The notes under the pieces: model-generated
Told to the model about the DNA's origin: nothing
What the model saw: the letters and a program-made list of their open reading frames with translations, nothing else
Database searches by the model: none
Shown: piece after piece, positions 49,496 to 57,826 of the stretch
How the letters are laid out: each line of letters begins with the position of its first letter
How positions within the stretch are numbered: position 1 is the first letter of the stretch
Assembly: GCF_000298075.1 (NCBI RefSeq)
Contig: NZ_JH815594.1
Coordinates: forward strand, 1-64,000
Reading direction: 5' to 3'
Length of the DNA stretch: 64,000 nt
From: Staphylococcus massiliensis CCUG 55927
GTDB taxonomy: Bacteria; Bacillota; Bacilli; Staphylococcales; Staphylococcaceae
Program-made: the position numbers and the translations under genes

Positions 49496-50374
49496 ATGAC
49501 GATTACTCAAGTTACAGATATTGATCAAGTTGTTGACTTTATCCATCGTGAAAAGGTAGCGCATCAATCTTATACAAATAAACTCCCAGAAGATAAAGAA
49601 AGTTTAAAAACATTTATCCAAGTATTATCTAAAGAAATCGATTTGTACGCCCATACATCAGAAGGCGATATTCAAATGATGATGGTGTTAATACCTTATC
49701 GAGAAGACCATTTCAAAGTGATTGGTCCGATATTAAAGGATGGTTATACATTAGACCAAGATACATTTAAAGGGCTTTTCAAAGAGATGACCGCGCAATT
49801 TAGTAATGAAACGGTGTATTACTTTGCTTATGAAAAGGAAAATCAATGGATTAAGCTACTCATGAAAGGTATCGGCGCATCTTATGTGTTTACGGATTAT
49901 TATTTATATGCGAATAAGGATGTTGATGCCTCAGACAACCAGCATTTGATTGTTGACTATAAAAAGGCTTATTATAAACATTTTAATCAATTGCACAAGA
50001 AAACGTTCTCACCAGATGATATGACGACGGATGAGATATTGGCGTCATTAGATGAACATCATAAGTTATATATGTACATGTCAGAAGGTTTGGTAAAAGG
50101 TTACCTCTATCTTGTAATAGATGAAGAGACGCACAATGCGCAGATTAAATATTTCTCGTCTCACTCTGATTATCGTTTAAAAGGTATCGCATTTGATTTA
50201 ATACGCCACGCGATTCATGTATCGCTAAATGAGTACGATATTCAGCATGTATATTTTAAAATTCGCAGTAAGAATTATCGACTTGTAGAACGCTTTAATG
50301 AACTTGGTTTTTATATTGATAAGGCATTTAAGAAGTTTAAACTCATGTCGAGTGACCTTGAAGACGAGCTTTAA
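49496..50374 (+). CDS. GNAT-family N-acetyltransferase
   Basis: A 292-residue soluble protein with an apparent tandem GNAT layout. The N-terminal half has VDFIHREKVAHQSY and VLIPYREDHFKVIGPIL. The C-terminal half has GYLYLVIDEETHNAQIKYFS followed by SHSDYRLKGIAFDLI, an acetyl-CoA binding motif A. Substrate unknown. The start at 49496 has AAGGGGG upstream; a frame eight codons longer overlaps that site. It is divergent from topB and followed by two small genes on the same strand. Confidence 0.78.
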   Translation: MTITQVTDIDQVVDFIHREKVAHQSYTNKLPEDKESLKTFIQVLSKEIDLYAHTSEGDIQMMMVLIPYREDHFKVIGPILKDGYTLDQDTFKGLFKEMTAQFSNETVYYFAYEKENQWIKLLMKGIGASYVFTDYYLYANKDVDASDNQHLIVDYKKAYYKHFNQLHKKTFSPDDMTTDEILASLDEHHKLYMYMSEGLVKGYLYLVIDEETHNAQIKYFSSHSDYRLKGIAFDLIRHAIHVSLNEYDIQHVYFKIRSKNYRLVERFNELGFYIDKAFKKFKLMSSDLEDEL

Positions 50375-50458
50375 CATAGCTCTTCGGTTAATGTTACAAT
50401 TAATTTGTGCGATTTGAATATGATTGATCGTTGAAAATGAAAACAAGGTGGTTTCAAA

Positions 50459-50632
50459 ATGGATTTACATTCACAAATGGAAGAACTTAAAATGGATTAT
50501 GTACGTTTACAGAATGACCTTGAGAAAAGAGAATCTGTAAATCAAGATATCGATCCGCTTGTACGTCAACTTGAAGCTTTAGAACAAGAAATTGCGGATG
50601 TACGTTCAAAAATACGTCAAAAAGAAAGCTAA
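50459..50632 (+). CDS. Small coiled-coil protein
   Basis: A 57-residue, highly charged protein, MDLHSQMEELKMDYVRLQND and so on, with heptad-like spacing of Leu/Met/Val over nearly its whole length. It ends RSKIRQKES. AAGGTGG lies upstream of the ATG. No enzyme motif. Similar short proteins of unknown function occur beside the GNAT gene in other staphylococci. Likely dimeric or a binding partner; function unknown. Confidence 0.75.
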   Translation: MDLHSQMEELKMDYVRLQNDLEKRESVNQDIDPLVRQLEALEQEIADVRSKIRQKES

Positions 50633-50696
50633 AATGAACTATGAAGTTTGAATGTCACGTGCTAACATGAGAAGAGATTAGAAAGGACGTCATATC

Positions 50697-51017
50697 ATGC
50701 AGTTATATCTTATTATTTTGCCGTTGTTGTATCTCATTGTTAGTTATCTAACGATATTTAGAATGAATAAAAAGATTACTGATATATTACGCATTATCAT
50801 GAGCATCTTGTTACTCATTACTGTCGTATTGACTTTAATCCAATTTAGCATGAGTGCACTATGGATTGGACTTGTGCTCTTATTACTCATTGGTAATGTA
50901 GAAATTACAGCATTTAAAAATCATAAAGGCGACCGTAAAGGTGTAACCATTCTTAATCTCATGACAATAATGGCTACGGTTATATATATTTTATTAGTGA
51001 TATTCGCCTTAAGATAA
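50697..51017 (+). CDS. Small three-helix membrane protein, function unknown
   Basis: A 106-residue protein made of four closely spaced hydrophobic segments (about 2-20, 29-48, 52-68 and 81-104) with a basic loop FKNHKGDRKGV between the last two. AAAGGAC lies upstream of the ATG. No family recognised. Third in a plus-strand run with the GNAT and coiled-coil genes; ends at a clear terminator. Confidence 0.75.
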   Translation: MQLYLIILPLLYLIVSYLTIFRMNKKITDILRIIMSILLLITVVLTLIQFSMSALWIGLVLLLLIGNVEITAFKNHKGDRKGVTILNLMTIMATVIYILLVIFALR

Positions 51018-51026
51018 GTATTAATT

Positions 51027-51060
51027 GACCATCGAACGTATCGAGTTCGGTGGTCTTTTT
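51027..51060 (+). terminator. Terminator of the plus-strand run ending at 51017
   Basis: GACCATCGAAC (51027-51037) pairs with GTTCGGTGGTC (51045-51055), one G-U pair, followed by five T. Confidence 0.92.
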
Positions 51061-51110
51061 ATGTGTCATGTTCGCTAAGTAGTGTTAGGTCTATGATAGT
51101 TTTATATATG

Positions 51111-51144
51111 AAAAACCCCAGTGCCACGTCGGACACTGGGGTTT
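51111..51144 (-). terminator. Terminator of the RND transporter gene
   Basis: AAACCCCAGTG (51113-51123) pairs with CACTGGGGTTT (51134-51144). The A-run at 51111-51115 gives the minus-strand U-tract. It is 12 bp past the stop codon. Confidence 0.92.
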
Positions 51145-51155
51145 CTTATTTGCAC

Positions 51156-54100
51156 CTATTTTTTCTTGCCTCTATCTGAACGTTTGTTGATGTTACCGTT
51201 CTCATCATAAACAGGACGTTTAGGTTTCTTAGGACGACGCTTACGTTGAGAACGTTTCTTGAACTCTGTAGGCGTTGACTCATGATTATCCACGATTGGA
51301 TTATCTGTCTTAGGTTCCGCCTTCTTAGGTTCATTGTCAGGAACATCATCACGTTTTACAGATTTATGGTTCGGTGTAAATCGATCTTTATTGAAGTATT
51401 TTGTCTTAGGTTTCTTAGCTGTCGGTTCATCTTTAGGTGTTTCTTTAGGCGCTTCATCTTGTTTAGTTCTAGGTTGTTCTGAACGTGTATCTTTATCAGA
51501 TTTACGGTTCTTATAATTGTCTTTCCAATTATTAAGTTTATCCGTAAATGATGATTTCGTACGATTACCGTTTGAAGCTTGACGATAGTTGTTTGAATCA
51601 TCGTGGTTGTGTGTATCGTATGAACCACTAGTTGCTACTTTAGGACCTTGTTTCATGTACTTATTCTTTAATGAGAATAGTAATTCATAAATAACTGGTA
51701 CTACTACAAGTGTTAGTAATGTAGATGATAATAAACCACCGATTACTGTAATTGCTAAACTTTTAGAGATAAGTACTGAACCATCTCCACCAAATAACAT
51801 TGGTAGTAAAGCACCAATCGTAGCAATTGCTGTCATTAAGATTGGTCGAATACGTGTACCTGCTGCTTCGATAATCGCATCTCTACGATTTAAGCCTTCA
51901 CGCTCTTTATTAATGATTCTATCTACCAATACGATGGCGTTAGTAACAACGATACCGATTAACATGAGTAAACCAATCATACTTGTTACGGATAACGTTT
52001 CGCCTGAGATTAATAAGCCGAATACCACACCAATTATTGTGAATGGTAATGAGAATAAAATTGTGAATGGCGCTAATGCACCTTTGAACGTGAGTACTAA
52101 TACAAGGTAAACGATAATAATTGCTGCTGCCATAGCGACAAATAATTGTGAAAAGGCATCGCTAATATCTTCGTTTGTACCACCTAGTGAGATATCTACA
52201 TTTTTAGGTGTTTCAATCTCATCAACTTTCTTCTTAGCAGCACCCGTTACACCACCAACGTCTTTCTCAGTAATTTCTGCTGAAATCGTGCTTGCGTAAT
52301 CACCGTCATTTTTAACAATCTTACTTGGTGTCTGAGCTTTTTCAAGTTCAGAGATTTGAGATAGTGTAACATCTTTTCCTGTAGGTGAAGGTATTGATGT
52401 CTGGTTAAGTTTTTCTTCAGACCAATCTGTGTCTTTAGATTTCTTAATCTTTACGTCAATCTTATTACCGCCATCATCGACTTTAGCAACTTTTTGTTCC
52501 GGAATATTTTCATTCATTTGCATTGCAATAGAATTAGCTGATAATCCGAACTGAGCTGCTTTTTCTTGGTCGACTTTAACTTTGTATTGATCGTATGTTT
52601 CAGATAAATCTGATTTAACGTTTGCTAAGCCTTCAACATCTTTAACTTTCTTTTCAACTTTATCTACGGTGTCTTTGATTGCATCCCTTGAAGGACCACT
52701 TACTTGAACTTCTAATGATTTAGTTGAATTACCGTCACCCATGTCTTGGTTTTTCCAAGTACCATTATGATCAAATTTTTCAATTTCGTCTAAGACTCTT
52801 TGAGCCTCATTTTCGAAATCAGGTGTTTTCTTATCATAATCAACTAATAAAGCTGTATTATTTGTTTGACCAGTTGGGTCGTTAGGTGATGGTGCACCAA
52901 CTGAGTACTGAACGTTTTCTACATGTTTCTTATCGTTCAAGAATTTCTGAGCTTCTTCTGCATTTTTAAGTACTTTTTCTTCAGGTTCACCTGGTTTAGG
53001 TTTATAAGATAATGTTAGGACTTTATTATCACCTGCAGATAAGTAACTTGTACCAATTGCGAAGACACCGATGACTGCACTTAGTAAGAGTAATCCTAAA
53101 CTGATTAGTAATACGCGTTTCTTGTTGTTTAAACATTTTTTCAAGAAGTCTTGATATTTTCTACCAAGGTTTCCAAGTGTCTTTTCATTGCGGTCACGTT
53201 TCGCAAGTCCATTCTTGAAGAATGATGAACCTAACGCAGGCACTACCGTTAATGACACAAGTAATGATGCTAATAAACTGAATGCAATCGCAAGTGCGAA
53301 TGGTTTGAACATTTCACCTACTTGACCAGAAACGAAGATTAAAGGTAAGAATACGACAACTGTAACGATTGTAGATGACATGATTGGTATAAACACTTCT
53401 TTAGTAGCATCTACAATGAGGTTATCGCCCTTCATTCGCTCTGTAGGTGAGGACAATCGCCTGTATATGTTTTCGATAACAACAATGGAGTCATCGATAA
53501 CACGTCCGATTGCTATCGTTAAGGCACCGAGTGTCAGGATGTTGAGTGATACATCGCATAACTTCAATGCAACTAATGCAATCAGGATTGATAACGGAAT
53601 CGATACAACTGATATTGCTGTTGTACTAATATTTCTTAAGAAGAATAAGATAACAACAATCGCTACGATAGAACCAAGAATTGCTTTTTCAATCATCGTT
53701 GTAAGTGAGTCTTGAATTGGTTTTGCTGTATCTCGAACGATTGTAGAGTTTAACTCTGGATGTTTATCTTCAATTTTCTTAATTTCATCTTTAACTTTAT
53801 TTGCAACTTTAACTGTGTTCGCATCTTCTGATTTTGTGATTTGTACGTTTACCGCATCTTTACCATTTGTCTTAGAAATGGAATCACGTTCATCACCGAT
53901 GTTAACTTCAGCTAATTCACTTAATGAAACTTTTTGGGCACTTGCTTCACCGCTACCGCCTGATGGGGCTTGGCCGCCTCCAGCGCCGCCTTCACCAGCA
54001 GTTGCTGTAGATGGCATTTGCTTAGCCATCGCGACTGGAATTTCTAAGTTTTCAATCTCAGATGGATCGTCAAAACTACCATCCACTATGATTGATTTTT

Positions 54101-54773
54101 CTTTATCATCAAATTGATATAATCCAAGAGGTGCTTTAGAACTAATTGATTTAATGTAATTACCAACTTGATTTTCATTTAAGCCTACTTCATTTAACTT
54201 ATCTTTATCAAATTCTAATGTAACTTGCTTAGAAGTTTGACCATCGACTTGTGCTTTTTGAACACCGTCGACTGTTTCTAATTTAGGAACTAACTCTTCT
54301 TCGATTGTTTTAGAAACTTTCTTGAGGTCGCCTTCTTTGTTCGTAAAGGAGTGTACTAATACTGGGAGTGAATTCATGTTGAAGCGTGTTATTTCTGGCT
54401 CTTCCACACCTTCTCTAAAACTTAACTTCTCTACTTCTTTCTTGAGTTTAGATTCAACATTGTCTAAATCTACGCCTTTTTTGTATTCAACTGTTATGAC
54501 CGAGGCGTTTTCTAAGGACTCTGACTTTACACTTTTGACATCCGACATGCCTTTTATCGCGTCATCCATCTTATCGCTGACTTCTTCACTAACTGTGTCA
54601 GGTGTGGCACCTGGCATTTTGGTTTGAACCGTTAATACAGGTGGTTCTGTATCTGGAAGCATTTCCATTCTAAGCTTTAAACTTGAGTAAACACCGCCCA
54701 ATAAGATTAATAATGCCATGAGTATTAAAGCGAATTTATTGGAAAGTGAGAACCTTATCATTTTTCGGACCAT
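51156..54773 (-). CDS. RND-family efflux transporter with a long basic C-terminal tail
   Basis: A 1205-residue AcrB/SwrC-type pump subunit. The first helix (about 9-30) leads to PDTEPPVLTVQTKMPGATPD, the porter domain entry. GRVIDDSIVVIENIYRRL in helix 4 carries the paired aspartates that relay protons, and the second half repeats the fold (GIVVTNAIVLVDRIINKERE). Two unusual parts are a glycine-rich insertion at about 258-276 in the first large outside loop, and a tail of about 160 residues after the last helix, rich in Lys, Asp, Pro and Asn and predicted disordered and cytoplasmic. The homologous staphylococcal gene also lies next to femX. The substrate is unknown. Confidence 0.87.
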   Translation of the reverse strand: MVRKMIRFSLSNKFALILMALLILLGGVYSSLKLRMEMLPDTEPPVLTVQTKMPGATPDTVSEEVSDKMDDAIKGMSDVKSVKSESLENASVITVEYKKGVDLDNVESKLKKEVEKLSFREGVEEPEITRFNMNSLPVLVHSFTNKEGDLKKVSKTIEEELVPKLETVDGVQKAQVDGQTSKQVTLEFDKDKLNEVGLNENQVGNYIKSISSKAPLGLYQFDDKEKSIIVDGSFDDPSEIENLEIPVAMAKQMPSTATAGEGGAGGGQAPSGGSGEASAQKVSLSELAEVNIGDERDSISKTNGKDAVNVQITKSEDANTVKVANKVKDEIKKIEDKHPELNSTIVRDTAKPIQDSLTTMIEKAILGSIVAIVVILFFLRNISTTAISVVSIPLSILIALVALKLCDVSLNILTLGALTIAIGRVIDDSIVVIENIYRRLSSPTERMKGDNLIVDATKEVFIPIMSSTIVTVVVFLPLIFVSGQVGEMFKPFALAIAFSLLASLLVSLTVVPALGSSFFKNGLAKRDRNEKTLGNLGRKYQDFLKKCLNNKKRVLLISLGLLLLSAVIGVFAIGTSYLSAGDNKVLTLSYKPKPGEPEEKVLKNAEEAQKFLNDKKHVENVQYSVGAPSPNDPTGQTNNTALLVDYDKKTPDFENEAQRVLDEIEKFDHNGTWKNQDMGDGNSTKSLEVQVSGPSRDAIKDTVDKVEKKVKDVEGLANVKSDLSETYDQYKVKVDQEKAAQFGLSANSIAMQMNENIPEQKVAKVDDGGNKIDVKIKKSKDTDWSEEKLNQTSIPSPTGKDVTLSQISELEKAQTPSKIVKNDGDYASTISAEITEKDVGGVTGAAKKKVDEIETPKNVDISLGGTNEDISDAFSQLFVAMAAAIIIVYLVLVLTFKGALAPFTILFSLPFTIIGVVFGLLISGETLSVTSMIGLLMLIGIVVTNAIVLVDRIINKEREGLNRRDAIIEAAGTRIRPILMTAIATIGALLPMLFGGDGSVLISKSLAITVIGGLLSSTLLTLVVVPVIYELLFSLKNKYMKQGPKVATSGSYDTHNHDDSNNYRQASNGNRTKSSFTDKLNNWKDNYKNRKSDKDTRSEQPRTKQDEAPKETPKDEPTAKKPKTKYFNKDRFTPNHKSVKRDDVPDNEPKKAEPKTDNPIVDNHESTPTEFKKRSQRKRRPKKPKRPVYDENGNINKRSDRGKKK

Positions 54774-54820
54774 TAAATTTCCTCCTATTTACTTAATACA
54801 AGCACACGATATATGTATAC

Positions 54821-54863
54821 AAAAAGTTGTAATGAGACGCTCTTGAAGCGAAACATTACAACT
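54821..54863 (-). terminator. Terminator of femX
   Basis: AGTTGTAATG (54825-54834) and CATTACAACT (54854-54863) are perfectly complementary, with an inner CGCT-AGCG stem. Five A at 54821-54825 give the minus-strand U-tract. The RND gene downstream therefore probably has its own promoter. Confidence 0.92.
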
Positions 54864-54868
54864 ACGTA

Positions 54869-56119
54869 TTATTTTTTCTTCAATCTTCTTGAAACTTTGA
54901 TCTTAGCATTCGTAAGCTTCGGCTTCACTTTTTCAATAAGTGCATATAGTGATGGATTTAATACATAATCAAATTCACCGATTTTCTCACTTAAATAAGT
55001 GCCCCACGTCTTTTTAAATGCCCATAAACCGTAGTGGTCTGAGTCTTTATCCGGATTATTATCCGTACCACCAAAGTCATACGACGTTGCACCTTTACTA
55101 CGTGCGTACTGCATCATGTGAAATTGCATATGGTGGTTTGGTAGGAACTCACGGTAATCATTTGAAGATGCACCATATAAATAATATGACTTACGACCTG
55201 AGAACATGAGTAGCGCACCCGATAAGAAGATACCTTCAGGATGTTTCTTCTCAAGTGCTTCCATCTCTTCAATCAGTTCGTTCGTTTTACCTAATTTTTG
55301 ATCAACGTCTTTAATTTTATTCAACGTCTTTTTATCTTGCTTCTTATCTTGAAGTTTCACTTTATCCTTAAGCATTTTATCCTTATCTTGATTTAAATCT
55401 TTCAACACAGGTTTAGGCTCTAATTTCACTAGGAAAAGCTCTGCATCGCCATCAGGATGAAGTGCATCATAAATCGTTTCAAAGTAAGAAACATCTCTTG
55501 TTAAGAAGCCATCACGTTCCCCAGTAATTTTCATGAGGTTCGCAAAAATAGGTAAGTCTTTACGCTCAGCACGAATCACCTTCGTACCACGCCTTAAACT
55601 TAGACGAACCTTAGAACGGTTACGACGCTCAAAGCTTTTAATTAAGTCATCATCAGATTGGTCAATATTCGTAATCATCGTCATACGCGGTTGAATGTAA
55701 TCTTTAGATAAACCTTCTTTAAAGCCTTTATGTCTGAAACCTAAGTTCTTAAGGTTGCTTAATGCTTCTTGTCCCTTATCAACTTCCACATCAGGATCAA
55801 TTTTGATTGCATACGCTTTTTCTTTCTTAGCAATCACACGCGTATACTTAAGTAAAGCTTCTAGAGATTCTTTATCACTGTAATCCGTGACGAATCCTCT
55901 CGATATGTAACACAACGTAAATGGAAGTTTGGGAATCTTTTTGAAAAGCATTTGTGCAACACCAGTAATTTCCCCTTTACGACCAACAGCTACTCGACGG
56001 GAATACCATCCAGTTAACCGCTTCGTTTCAGCCCATTTAGTAAGCTGTAATAGGTCACCATTGGGATGATTTTTAACAAATGCATCGTGTTGTTCATTTG
56101 TAATATTCATCTTTTCCAT
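54869..56119 (-). CDS. femX: FemX (FmhB): lipid II glycyltransferase
   Basis: A 416-residue FemABX-family enzyme that adds the first glycine of the interpeptide bridge to the lysine of lipid II, using Gly-tRNA; essential in S. aureus. It has two GNAT-like subdomains (GDLLQLTKWAETKRLTGWY and SKDYIQPRMTMIT; later FLPNHHMQFHMMQYA and YDFGGTDNNPDKDSDHYGLW). Between them is a lysine-rich coiled-coil arm (about 245-300), which in the family contacts tRNA. The start at 56119 (MEKMNIT) has AAAGGAG upstream and matches the S. aureus N-terminus. Confidence 0.95.
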   Translation of the reverse strand: MEKMNITNEQHDAFVKNHPNGDLLQLTKWAETKRLTGWYSRRVAVGRKGEITGVAQMLFKKIPKLPFTLCYISRGFVTDYSDKESLEALLKYTRVIAKKEKAYAIKIDPDVEVDKGQEALSNLKNLGFRHKGFKEGLSKDYIQPRMTMITNIDQSDDDLIKSFERRNRSKVRLSLRRGTKVIRAERKDLPIFANLMKITGERDGFLTRDVSYFETIYDALHPDGDAELFLVKLEPKPVLKDLNQDKDKMLKDKVKLQDKKQDKKTLNKIKDVDQKLGKTNELIEEMEALEKKHPEGIFLSGALLMFSGRKSYYLYGASSNDYREFLPNHHMQFHMMQYARSKGATSYDFGGTDNNPDKDSDHYGLWAFKKTWGTYLSEKIGEFDYVLNPSLYALIEKVKPKLTNAKIKVSRRLKKK

Positions 56120-56462
56120 CAATCTTAACTCCTTTTCACTCACATATTTGAATTTCGGGCATAGGTGGTTGCAGTGATTAAACACCTAATGATTAGGAAC
56201 GAAACATGTTACATGTTTTCATTCTTTAAAAGCCCTCAGTTACTTTACTGGCTACACAATTAAATATTGTTAATATATCTATATATTTGAGCGTACAAAG
56301 ACGCAATATAAGGCGATTATAAATATTCAGTTAAAACTCTTATAAAATAATAATTTTTAAAGTATATTTAAATCAGCTTTCCTCTTATATTCTAACAACA
56401 TTTTATTTATTTTCGTAACGATTAACATTATAACATTTATTTAGTCTTAAAATGATTAAAAA
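56120..56462. other. Intergenic region upstream of femX
   Basis: No gene is present. Two adjacent palindromes lie at 56185-56218 and are listed separately. An AAAAGCCCT word is at 56228-56236. The part nearest the glyoxalase-like gene (56300-56460) is plain AT-rich sequence without a visible terminator. Confidence 0.5.
56185..56218. promoter_or_regulatory. Two adjacent palindromes upstream of femX
   Basis: CCTAAT-G-ATTAGG (56185-56197) is followed 4 nt later by AAACATGT-T-ACATGTTT (56202-56218). Both are perfect with a 1-nt centre, a shape typical of dimeric repressor sites. They lie 66-99 bp before the femX start. No known regulator is matched. Confidence 0.5.
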
Positions 56463-57227
56463 TTAAGAATTGTAAGGCTCAAATCGGTAATTTCCAGCTC
56501 GAACACGAATGAGAAATGGTGCTTCTATATTTTTATCTTTTAAGACAACGGTTGTGATCTTATGAACCTTTGCGTCGGTGATCTCAAATTGGATGCCATC
56601 TGCCGTTTCCAATACCGACACATCATCATTCTCGCTGATAAAGGTCATCTTGAACCATTTTTGCCAATTCTTAACAATTTTATCCCGCTCTGGCGATTCT
56701 ATTTTAATCGCACTTATTGATAGATGTTCTTGAAACTTATCTTCTAAGAGTGCTTGGCGCTCAGACTCAGGCTGATCCCATTGAATAAAGAACGGCAACT
56801 TAGAATTAAAGTTTTTATCATTTATGTAAAGCAGTTTCCACGTAATCTTTTGCCCTTTGTTACTTACACGAGACATCTCTAAAGGCCCTGTAACAATTAA
56901 ACCTTCAGCTAACATTTCTTCCTTTAACTGCTCTATATCATCCGTTCTAAAACAGAGTCGTTTAAACCCTTGAGAGAATGACTCATGAACAAGTGTTGCT
57001 GCAAATGAGTGCTTTTGTTCTTCCGTCTTAGAAACTTCTTTTAATTTCTTCATATTATATACATCTAAATACTCTATATATCTCAAGTCGATATGTGACA
57101 ACACATTATAAGTACCTAGATTTTGGTGCTTACCACCTTTTGTTAAAGCTAAAATATCACCTGGGTAATTAAAATTGTCTAGGTTCTCAATGTGATGAAT
57201 CACATGATCAAACTGTATGTGTGACAT
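56463..57227 (-). CDS. Glyoxalase-like (VOC-related) domain protein
   Basis: A 254-residue soluble protein starting MSHIQFDHVIHHIENLDNF, then GGKHQNLGTYNVLSHIDLRY, the layout of the Glyoxalase_3 group in the vicinal oxygen chelate superfamily. H8 or H11 and the later H37 are candidate metal ligands, but the catalytic set is not obvious, so an enzyme activity is not proven. GGGGGCG lies upstream of the ATG. It is divergent from the marR-type gene and shares the 170-bp region with it. Confidence 0.75.
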   Translation of the reverse strand: MSHIQFDHVIHHIENLDNFNYPGDILALTKGGKHQNLGTYNVLSHIDLRYIEYLDVYNMKKLKEVSKTEEQKHSFAATLVHESFSQGFKRLCFRTDDIEQLKEEMLAEGLIVTGPLEMSRVSNKGQKITWKLLYINDKNFNSKLPFFIQWDQPESERQALLEDKFQEHLSISAIKIESPERDKIVKNWQKWFKMTFISENDDVSVLETADGIQFEITDAKVHKITTVVLKDKNIEAPFLIRVRAGNYRFEPYNS

Positions 57228-57319
57228 AAAGGCGCCCCCTTTTTAATACCTCAATCATATCAAAAAGTGTTTTGTAACCCCAACAGATGATGTGCTCAAC
57301 TTAAAAATTATTTTCAAGG

Positions 57320-57348
57320 TTGCTTCTCGTGCTCAAGAGGTTTAAAAT
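57320..57348 (+). promoter_or_regulatory. Promoter of the marR-MFS operon
   Basis: TTGCTT (57320-57325), 17 nt, then TAAAAT (57343-57348). Transcription would start near 57355, just ahead of the operator at 57360. Confidence 0.65.
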
Positions 57349-57359
57349 ACGATAAGTAA

Positions 57360-57378
57360 TAGTTAGTAAAGCTAACTA
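57360..57378. promoter_or_regulatory. Probable autoregulatory operator of the MarR-type repressor
   Basis: TAGTTAG (57360-57366) and CTAACTA (57372-57378) form a perfect inverted repeat around TAAAG. It lies directly after the predicted transcription start and before the ribosome binding site GGAGG (57387-57391), the usual place for a MarR-family site. Confidence 0.7.
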
Positions 57379-57397
57379 ATTTCTCTGGAGGTAAATG

Positions 57398-57826
57398 ATG
57401 GATTACACACAAGTATTTGATAATTTCACACGTCTTTATAGACCCTATATTAAATATGTCACACCAATTCTAGAGCATTATGACCTACACACAGGACAGT
57501 GGTTAGTCCTTAAAGATATTGGTCAGCACGACCAAACGACGCTTGTCGACATTTCAAAACGTCGCTTCATTGAAAAGCCCACTACGCGTAAAATTTTAAA
57601 GGCATTAATTGAAAAAGATTATGTATGTATGACTCCTGGAGAAGATAAACGTAAGAAGTTGCTTTCACTTACGTCTGAAGGTCAACATGTACATCATGAG
57701 GTTAAAAATCAAATTGCGACGGTTCAAGCTGAACTCATCTCAAAATCTAAATGTAAAGACGGTGAATTAGAAACGGTGGTATCTGTTTTAGACAAACTAT
57801 ATCAGGAACTTAAAGGAGGACTCTAA
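57398..57826 (+). CDS. MarR-family transcriptional regulator
   Basis: A 142-residue winged-helix protein. The recognition part is TLVDISKRRFIEKPTTRKIL, and the wing is YVCMTPGEDKRKKLLSLT with the MarR-type D-x-R-like turn. It very likely represses its own operon through the inverted repeat at 57360-57378, released by a substrate of the adjacent exporter; ligand unknown. The second ATG (57398) is chosen because GGAGG is 6 nt upstream; the first lies only 3 nt away. Confidence 0.85.
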   Translation: MDYTQVFDNFTRLYRPYIKYVTPILEHYDLHTGQWLVLKDIGQHDQTTLVDISKRRFIEKPTTRKILKALIEKDYVCMTPGEDKRKKLLSLTSEGQHVHHEVKNQIATVQAELISKSKCKDGELETVVSVLDKLYQELKGGL

